Below, piece by piece: positions 24,013-32,798 of a stretch of DNA of 32,798 bases (position 1 is the stretch's first letter; each line of letters starts with the position of its first letter). Below the pieces are notes generated by a model, which saw only the letters and a program-made list of their open reading frames with translations, made no database searches and had not been told where the DNA came from. The DNA comes from Actinophytocola sp. (GTDB lineage: Bacteria > Actinomycetota > Actinomycetes > Mycobacteriales > Pseudonocardiaceae), in NCBI GenBank assembly GCA_009377475.1, contig WHTY01000055.1, positions 1-32,798 of the forward strand, given 5' to 3'. The position numbers were made by a program, and so were the translations under genes.

Positions 24013-24944
24013 AGCACCTGCTCGCCGCGGAAGGCCTCGACCGCGACACCATCACCGAGCTGTTGGACACCGCAGACGGGCTCAAGCAGACGTTGCTCGG
24101 CAGGGAGGTCCGCAAGCTGCCGACGTTGCGCGGGCGCACCGTCATCACCGTGTTCTACGAGAACTCCACTCGCACCAGGGTGTCGTTCGAGCTTGCCGGG
24201 AAGTGGATGAGCGCCGACGTGATCAACGTCTCGGCGGGCGGCTCGTCGGTGAGCAAGGGCGAGTCGCTGCGCGACACCGCGCTGACGCTCGCGGCGGCGG
24301 GCGCGGACTGCGTGATCATCCGCCATCCGGCGTCCGGCGCGGCGCAGCGGCTGGCGCACTGGCTGTCCGACACCCCGGCCGCGGTCATCAACGCGGGCGA
24401 CGGGATGCACGAGCACCCCACCCAGGCGCTGCTGGACGCGGCAACGTTGCGGGAGAAGCTCGGCTCGCTCGACGGCCGCCGCATCGGCATCGTCGGCGAC
24501 GTCCTGCACAGCCGCGTCGCCCGCTCCAACGTGCACCTGCTCACCTCGCTCGGCGCGGAGGTGACGATCGTCGCACCGCCCACGCTGCTGCCGTCCGGCA
24601 TCGACACCTGGCCGGTGACGGTCTCGCACGAGATCGACGCCGAGCTGCCCAGCCTGGACGCGGTGATGATGCTGCGCGTGCAGGCGGAACGGATGCACGG
24701 CGGCTTCTTCCCGTCCGCGCGGGAGTACGCCATCACCTACGGGCTGAGCGAGGCCCGCGCGACGCTGCTGCCGGAGCACGCCGTGATCCTGCACCCCGGC
24801 CCGATGCTGCGCGGCATGGAGATCGCCTCCCGCGTGGCCGACGCGCCCAACGCGCTGGTGACCGACCAGGTCGCCAACGGCGTCCACGTGCGCATGGCCG
24901 TCCTCTACCACCTGCTGGCCTCGGAAGGAGCCGAGAGTGCCTGA
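24009..24944 (+). CDS. pyrB: Aspartate carbamoyltransferase catalytic subunit
   Basis: Transfers carbamoyl from carbamoyl phosphate to aspartate, the first committed step of pyrimidine synthesis. The 311-residue protein has the carbamoyl-phosphate motif STRTR (53-57), HPTQ (136-139), MLRVQAERM and HPGPMLRGMEI. No regulatory subunit gene (pyrI) is present. GTG 24009 overlaps the pyrR stop. The pyrC start lies inside its last codons. In related bacteria this subunit forms a complex with the dihydroorotase encoded next to it. Confidence 0.98.
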   Translation: MKHLLAAEGLDRDTITELLDTADGLKQTLLGREVRKLPTLRGRTVITVFYENSTRTRVSFELAGKWMSADVINVSAGGSSVSKGESLRDTALTLAAAGADCVIIRHPASGAAQRLAHWLSDTPAAVINAGDGMHEHPTQALLDAATLREKLGSLDGRRIGIVGDVLHSRVARSNVHLLTSLGAEVTIVAPPTLLPSGIDTWPVTVSHEIDAELPSLDAVMMLRVQAERMHGGFFPSAREYAITYGLSEARATLLPEHAVILHPGPMLRGMEIASRVADAPNALVTDQVANGVHVRMAVLYHLLASEGAESA

Positions 24945-26232
24945 CACCGTGCTGCTCAAGGGGGTGCGCTGCTACGGCGAGGGCGACCCGGTCGACCTCC
25001 TCGCCGCTGACGGCGTCATCGCCGAGATCGCCCCCACCATCACCCCGCCCGAGGGCGCCGAGGTGATCGACGCGGACGGGCAGGTGCTGCTGCCCGGCTT
25101 CGTCGACCTGCACACCCACCTGCGCGAGCCTGGCAGGGAGGACACCGAGACCGTCGCGACCGGCTCGGCCGCCGCCGCGCTCGGCGGCTACACCGCCGTG
25201 TTCGCCATGGCCAACACCGACCCGGTCGCCGACAACCAGGTGATCGTGGAGCACGTCCACCGCGCCGGGCAGGCGGCCGGGCTGGTCGACGTCCACCCGG
25301 TCGGCGCGGTCACCGTGGGCCTGAAGGGGGAGAAGCTCGCCGAACTGGGCACCATGGCCGAGTCGGCGGCGCGGGTGCGGATGTTCTCCGACGACGGCCT
25401 GTGCGTGCACGACCCGCTGATCATGCGCCGCGCGCTGGAGTACTCCCGCGCGCTTGGCGCGGTCATCGCCCAGCACGCCGAGGAACCCCGCCTCACCGTG
25501 GGCGCGCAGGCGCACGAGGGCACCCAGGCCGCGCGGCTCGGGCTGTCCGGCTGGCCCGCGTCGGCCGAGGAGTCCATCGTCGCCCGCGACTGCATCCTCG
25601 CCGCGCACGCCGCCGCCCGGCTGCACATCTGCCACGTGTCGACGTCCGGCACGGTGGACGTGCTGCGCTGGGCCAAGCAACGCGGCACGCAGGTGTCGGC
25701 CGAGGTCACCCCGCACCACCTGCTGCTCACCGACGACCGCCTCGAAACCTACGACCCGGTCAACAAGGTCAACCCGCCGCTGCGCACCGCGTCGGACGCC
25801 AAGACGTTGCGCGACGCGCTCGCCGAAGGCGTCGTGGACTGCGTGGCCACCGACCACGCGCCGCACGCTGACCAGGACAAGGACTGCGAGTGGCAGGCGG
25901 CCCGGCCGGGGATGCTCGGGTTGCAGACGGCGTTGTCGATCGTGGCCGAGACGATGGTGCGGCCCGGCCTGCTGACCTGGCGCGACGTCGCCAGGGTGAT
26001 GAGCGAACGTCCCGCCGAGATCGCGCGGCTCGCCGACCAGGGCAGGCCCATCGCCGAGGGAGAACCGGCCACTCTGACGCTGGTGGACCCCGATGCGCGC
26101 TGGACGGTGCGCGGCGCGGAGTTCGCCAGCATCGCGGCCAACACCCCCTACGAGGGCATGGACCTTCCCGCGCGGGTCACGGCGACGCTGCTGCGCGGGC
26201 GGGTCACGGCGCGTGATGGGAGGATCCGGTAG
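24937..26232 (+). CDS. pyrC: Dihydroorotase, class I
   Basis: Cyclises carbamoyl aspartate to dihydroorotate. The 431-residue amidohydrolase has the metal-binding HTH in FVDLHTHLREPG (His59, His61), the bridging acidic residue in MFSDDG (Asp153, as in class I enzymes with Asp instead of carboxylated Lys), HICHVST, TPHHL and the catalytic VATDHAPHA. GTG 24937 follows AAGGAG by six bases and overlaps pyrB by eight bases. The stop TAG shares its G with the next start. Length and motifs are normal for the family. Confidence 0.98.
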   Translation: MPDTVLLKGVRCYGEGDPVDLLAADGVIAEIAPTITPPEGAEVIDADGQVLLPGFVDLHTHLREPGREDTETVATGSAAAALGGYTAVFAMANTDPVADNQVIVEHVHRAGQAAGLVDVHPVGAVTVGLKGEKLAELGTMAESAARVRMFSDDGLCVHDPLIMRRALEYSRALGAVIAQHAEEPRLTVGAQAHEGTQAARLGLSGWPASAEESIVARDCILAAHAAARLHICHVSTSGTVDVLRWAKQRGTQVSAEVTPHHLLLTDDRLETYDPVNKVNPPLRTASDAKTLRDALAEGVVDCVATDHAPHADQDKDCEWQAARPGMLGLQTALSIVAETMVRPGLLTWRDVARVMSERPAEIARLADQGRPIAEGEPATLTLVDPDARWTVRGAEFASIAANTPYEGMDLPARVTATLLRGRVTARDGRIR

Positions 26233-26798
26233 TGGAGCGCTTCATGATGACCCTGGTCGTCGTCGGGTTCTTCCTGCTGTGCGCTGGCGCCATGTGGGTG
26301 GGCTGGCGCCGCAGGGCCGCCGCGCAGCGCGCCAGGTACGCGCCGTTCCCTCCGGTGCCGCCCGCCGACGACGGTGTCGACGGTGTCGCACTAGGTGAGC
26401 CGATCGCGACCATGACCGGCATCTACGTCGCCACAACGGCGGCGGGCCGCTGGCAGGACCGCATCGTCGCCCACGGCGTCGGCTGGCGCGGCCCGGCAAC
26501 GCTGCGACGCCACCCCGCTGGCGTGGTCGTCAACCGGGGCGGCGCGCGGGACCTGTTCATCGCGGCCGACGCCATCCGCGACGTCACCACCGCGCGCGGC
26601 ATGGCGGGCAAGGTGATGGGCACCGACGGCCTGCTCGTCATCACGTGGCAGCACGGCGACACCGAGGTGGACACCGGTTTCCGGGGCGACGACCGTGGCG
26701 CCTACGCCGACTGGATCGCCGCACTGCGCCCGGCGCACCCCGCCGAACTCGCGACCGACGACGCTTACCTGACCAATGACAAGGGAGAAAACCAGTGA
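26232..26798 (+). CDS. Membrane-anchored PH-like domain protein of the pyr operon
   Basis: A 188-residue protein with one N-terminal membrane helix (about 6-24) and a basic stop-transfer RRRAAAQRAR. The soluble domain (about 55-185) has alternating strands and resembles the bacterial PH-like fold found in this family. It corresponds in position and type to Rv1382 between pyrC and carA in M. tuberculosis and to an unnamed gene in the streptomycete pyr operon. GTG 26232 shares its first base with the pyrC stop, and its own stop overlaps carA, so it is translated as part of the operon. Its function is unknown; the conserved location suggests a link to pyrimidine enzymes at the membrane, but that is only inference. 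Confidence 0.85.
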   Translation: MERFMMTLVVVGFFLLCAGAMWVGWRRRAAAQRARYAPFPPVPPADDGVDGVALGEPIATMTGIYVATTAAGRWQDRIVAHGVGWRGPATLRRHPAGVVVNRGGARDLFIAADAIRDVTTARGMAGKVMGTDGLLVITWQHGDTEVDTGFRGDDRGAYADWIAALRPAHPAELATDDAYLTNDKGENQ

Positions 26799-27921
26799 CA
26801 GCATCCGTCGGCATACCCGCCGCCCTGGTGCTAGAAGACGGGCGCGTGTTCCGGGGCACCGGCTACGGCGCGCAGGGCAGGGCGCTCGGCGAGGCGGTGT
26901 TCTGCACCGGCATGACCGGCTACCAGGAAACCCTCACCGACCCCTCCTACCACCGGCAGATCGTGGTGCAGACCGCCCCGCAGATCGGCAACACCGGTTG
27001 GAACGACGAGGACGACGAGTCCAGCCGCATCTGGGTCGCGGGCTACGTCGTCCGCGACCCGGCGCGCGTGCCGTCCAACTGGCGCTCCAAGCGAGCGCTC
27101 GACGTCGAGCTGGCGAACCAGGGCGTCGTCGGCATCGCGGGCGTCGACACCCGCACGCTGACCCGCCACCTGCGGGAGCAGGGTGCGATGCGCGCCGGGG
27201 TGTTCTCCGGCGACGGCCTGGCCAGTGTGGACGCGATGGTCGCCGACGTGCTCGAGTCCCCGCCGATGAGCGGCGCGGACCTCGCGGGCGAGGTCACCAC
27301 CGCCGAGCCGTACGTCGTCCCGGCACAGGGCGAGACCCGGTTCCGGGTGGCGGCGCTCGACCTCGGCATCAAGGCGAACACGCCGAGGATGATGTCGCAG
27401 CGCGGCATGGAGGTGCACGTGCTCCCCGCGACGTCCAGCATCGACGACGTCCTCGCGGTGCAGCCGGACGGCGTGTTCCTCTCCAACGGCCCCGGCGACC
27501 CGGCCACCACCACGCACGCCACCGAGCTGACCAAGGCCGTGCTGGCGCGGAAGCTGCCGCTGTTCGGCATCTGCTTCGGCAACCAGATCCTCGGCCGCGC
27601 GCTCGGCATGGGCACGTACAAGCTGCGCTACGGCCACCGGGGCATCAACATCCCGGTGATCGACGTCGCCACGAGGAAGGTCGCGATCACAGCGCAGAAC
27701 CACGGCTTCGCCCTTGACGGCGAGCCGGGCACGGAGTTCGACACCCCCTACGGCAAGGCCGTCGTCAGCCACTACTGCCCGAACGACGGCTGCGTCGAGG
27801 GCGTCCGGGCGCTGGACGTGCCCGCCTTCTCGGTGCAGTACCACCCCGAGGCCGCGGCTGGCCCGCACGACGCCGCGCCGCTGTTCGACGACTTCGCAAC
27901 GCTGATGGAGAAGACGAAGTA

Positions 27922-27922
<1 letters not shown>
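26795..27922 (+). CDS. carA: Carbamoyl-phosphate synthase small (glutaminase) subunit
   Basis: Hydrolyses glutamine and channels ammonia to CarB. The 375-residue protein has an N-terminal CPSase domain (ALVLEDGRVFRGTGYG, FCTGMTGYQETLTDPSY) and a class I glutamine amidotransferase domain with the nucleophile Cys260 (FGICFGNQ) and the His350/Glu352 pair in VQYHPEAAAG. LSNGPGDP and the TAQNHGFAL segment are present. GTG 26795 overlaps the previous stop and follows GGGAG by seven bases. Its stop TAA overlaps the carB ATG by one base. Confidence 0.98.
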
Positions 27923-31269
<3,347 letters not shown>

Positions 31270-31275
<6 letters not shown>

Positions 31276-31383
31276 CCGCGCGGAACGACGCTTTCGCTGC
31301 ACTGGACGCGGTGAATGACGCTTTCACTGCACTCAACGCAGCGAAAGCGTCGTTCGCCGCACCGCGCGGGGGGACGTCGTGAC
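31270..31383. mobile_element. Putative MITE-like palindromic insert with 7-bp duplications
   Basis: TCGTGAC occurs at 31270-31276 and again at 31377-31383, enclosing 100 bp that contain strong inverted repeats: 18-bp perfect arms at 31283-31300 and 31338-31355, plus CGCGCGG/CCGCGCG further out. The insert also has a 30-bp internal period (GACGCTTTC-x-CTGCACT at 31287 and 31317). This looks like a small non-autonomous element that duplicated its target. An alternative is that both TCGTGAC copies simply reflect two GTGA overlaps. Confidence 0.5.
31272..31382 (+). CDS. 36-codon overlapping ORF between carB and pyrF
   Basis: GTG at 31272 lies in the carB stop (GTGA) and the TGA at 31380-31382 overlaps the pyrF GTG, so a ribosome could pass from carB through this ORF to pyrF. 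The peptide is built from three 10-residue repeats such as NDAFAALDAV and NDAFTALNAA, followed by a degenerate KASFAAPRGG, because the DNA has a 30-bp period. It has no known domain or signal. It may be only a translational bridge produced by the palindromic insert, not a functional protein. The opposite strand is also open through the palindrome, which weakens the case for a selected product. Confidence 0.4.
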
Positions 31384-32203
31384 GTTCGGGCAGCGGCTCA
31401 CCGACGCCGTGGCGGCTCGGGGGCGGTTGTGCGTTGGCATCGACCCACACCCCGAGCTGCTGGCCGCCTGGCGTCTGCCAGCCGACGCGTTTGGCCTCGC
31501 GCAGTTCGCGCAGCGCTGCGTCGAGGCGTTCGCGGGTGAGGTGGCCGTGGTCAAGCCGCAGTCGGCGTTCTTCGAGGCGTTCGGCTCGGCGGGCATCGCG
31601 GTGCTGGAACGCACCATCGCGTCCTGCCGGGAGGCGGGCGCGCTGGTGCTGCTCGACGTGAAACGCGGCGACATCGGCTCCACCATGGCCGCCTACGCCC
31701 GCGCCTACCTGGACGACGCCTCGCCGCTCGCCGTCGACGCTATGACGCTCTCGCCGTACCTCGGGTTCGGCTCGCTCAAACCCGCCATCGAGCTCGCCGA
31801 AACGACGGGCAGGGGCGTGTTCGTGCTGGCACGGACGTCGAACCCGGAGGGCGGCGCGGTGCAGCTCGCCACCGTGTCCAGCACCGACGGCCACAGCGTC
31901 GCGCAGGCCGTGGTGGACGCCGCGGCGGAACGCAACGCCGGGGCGTCGCCGCTGGGCGGCGTCGGGGTCGTCGTGGGGGCGACCGCCGACCACGGCCTCG
32001 ACCTGAGCCGCCTGAACGGGCCGGTGCTGGCCCCCGGGTTCGGCGCGCAGGGCGCCACCGCGGACGACCTCACGCGCCGTTTCGGCGCTGAGCTGGCCGG
32101 TGTGCTGCCGACGTCGTCGCGAGACATCCTGCGGCACGGACCGGACGTCGAGGCGCTGCGGGCCGCCGTGGCGCGCGTGGCGGCGACCCTGCCGGGGGAG
32201 TAG
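31379..32203 (+). CDS. pyrF: Orotidine 5'-phosphate decarboxylase, actinobacterial type
   Basis: Decarboxylates OMP to UMP, the final step of pyrimidine synthesis. The 274-residue TIM-barrel protein belongs to the long type-2 PyrF family of mycobacteria and streptomycetes. The charged catalytic network is in LLDVKRGDIGSTMAAYA (Asp93, Lys95, Asp98); CVGIDPHPELL, VDAMTLSPYLGFGSL and APGFGAQGAT are also conserved. GTG 31379 overlaps the stop of the 36-codon ORF and has a GGGGGG ribosome-binding site at 31368-31373, right beside the palindrome. It is the last gene of the operon; pyrD and pyrE are not in the window. Confidence 0.97.
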   Translation: MTFGQRLTDAVAARGRLCVGIDPHPELLAAWRLPADAFGLAQFAQRCVEAFAGEVAVVKPQSAFFEAFGSAGIAVLERTIASCREAGALVLLDVKRGDIGSTMAAYARAYLDDASPLAVDAMTLSPYLGFGSLKPAIELAETTGRGVFVLARTSNPEGGAVQLATVSSTDGHSVAQAVVDAAAERNAGASPLGGVGVVVGATADHGLDLSRLNGPVLAPGFGAQGATADDLTRRFGAELAGVLPTSSRDILRHGPDVEALRAAVARVAATLPGE

Positions 32204-32261
32204 CGGCCAGCCCCGCGCGGGACGGCGAGTCCGGTCGGGGGCGTGGTGGCACCGCTGGCCG
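32204..32261 (+). terminator. Candidate terminator of the pyr operon
   Basis: CGGCCAG (32204-32210) and CTGGCCG (32255-32261) can pair, enclosing a second palindrome CCCGCGCGGG. It directly follows the pyrF stop. No T-run is present, so the assignment rests on position and structure only. Confidence 0.35.
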
Positions 32262-32671
32262 GCTCAGGCGTGCCGTTGGCGAGATATGGCCGACACCTCG
32301 GCAATTGACGGCACGCCAGTGCCCCACAATCGTGGTAATGCCGCTACTCTTGCGCGTGCGCGTTCACCTGAACGTGCAGCGCTCGGCGCAGACGAAGATC
32401 AACACCGGCGGTCGGTACCGCATCGGCGACCGGTATGTTCTTTCGCGAGCCACGGGCGTAGCCGGACCGGCGTCCGCCGCGCGGACCCATGGGTGCTGCG
32501 GGACCGATCCGGCGAACGGATAGGAACAACCGAGCAGCAACAGAGCAAGAACTACAGCAACAACACAGCGCGACCATACGCAGCTCACGACGCATACCCC
32601 GCGTGGTAGCCGCAGGTCGCGGGTAGGTACCGTCGCGAAGACGAAGCGACCAGACTTAATCGGAGGACATC
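32204..32671. other. 468-bp intergenic region before mihF
   Basis: No plus-strand gene is supported. Besides the terminator-like repeat, an inverted repeat TGCGCGTTCA/TGAACGTGCA (32357-32378, one G-U pair) is visible, and TTGACG at 32305 could be a -35 box without a clear -10. A minus-strand frame with a lipobox-like LLLLGC sequence overlaps the region but is weakly supported. The mihF promoter presumably lies here. Confidence 0.5.
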
Positions 32672-32798
32672 GTGGCACTTCCCCAGCTGACCGAGGAACA
32701 GCGTGCTGCTGCGCTGGAGAAGGCTGCTGCCGCTCGCCGGGCACGCGCCGAACTCAAGGAGCGGCTCAAGCGCGGCGGCACCACCCTTGCCGACGTGC
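32672..32798 (+). CDS. mihF: Integration host factor mIHF, 3'-truncated by the window edge
   Basis: The first 42 codons of an actinobacterial integration host factor, a small nucleoid-associated DNA-binding protein. The visible part begins MALPQLTEEQRAAALEKAAA and continues ARRARAELKERLKRGGTTLADV, nearly the same as mycobacterial mIHF. GTG 32672 has GGAGG five bases upstream (32662-32666). The location downstream of pyrF matches mycobacteria and streptomycetes, where gmk follows. The helix-two-turn-helix DNA-binding part lies beyond the window. Confidence 0.95.
   Translation, partial: MALPQLTEEQRAAALEKAAAARRARAELKERLKRGGTTLADV

Overview
The window is a chromosomal piece of a high-G+C actinobacterium, probably of the order Pseudonocardiales (an inference from gene content, not a database match). 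The evidence is very G+C-rich DNA, frequent GTG and TTG starts, a BldD orthologue, an mIHF gene, and a gene order close to two blocks of Mycobacterium tuberculosis (alaS-ruvX-mltG-aroE ... aroC-aroK-aroB-aroQ ... pepQ-efp-nusB, and pyrR-pyrB-pyrC-X-carA-carB-pyrF-mihF). Here the two blocks are joined through bldD, as in streptomycetes. No rRNA, tRNA, CRISPR array, prophage or insertion sequence was seen.

Layout. 1-5705: the 3' part of alaS, then ruvX, mltG and aroE, tightly packed. 5786-8832: less conserved genes: a D-2-hydroxyacid dehydrogenase, a convergent serine beta-lactamase-like hydrolase, a four-helix membrane protein and a short prepilin peptidase. 8869-12236: the shikimate cluster aroC, aroK, aroB, aroQ. 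12359-12924: a yefM-yoeB toxin-antitoxin module with its own promoter and operator. 13162-17733: a PucR-type regulator divergent from a methylmalonate/malonate-semialdehyde dehydrogenase and a class III aminotransferase, probably a regulated amino-acid or beta-amino-acid catabolic operon. 17885-19576: a lipoprotein with a GH43-like propeller. 19673-22314: a small membrane protein (minus), then pepQ, efp and nusB. 22497-22988: bldD (minus). 23419-32203: the pyrimidine operon pyrR-pyrB-pyrC-X-carA-carB-(36-codon ORF)-pyrF. 32672 onward: the start of mihF.

How the genes work together. AroE, AroC, AroK, AroB and AroQ cover five of the seven shikimate-pathway steps. CarAB, PyrB, PyrC and PyrF cover UMP synthesis except PyrD and PyrE, which are not in the window. 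PyrR can control the pyr operon through an RNA hairpin that includes the pyrR Shine-Dalgarno sequence. AlaS, EF-P and NusB serve translation and transcription, while BldD and mIHF are global regulators.

Most of the window is ordinary housekeeping DNA and I did not find a clearly new multi-gene system. The most unusual element is a roughly 100-bp palindromic insert between carB and pyrF. It is flanked by 7-bp direct repeats and encodes a 36-codon ORF that overlaps both neighbours by GTGA. Next come a 26-bp perfect hairpin at 19586-19642, the PyrR RNA site, and the yefM-yoeB control region.
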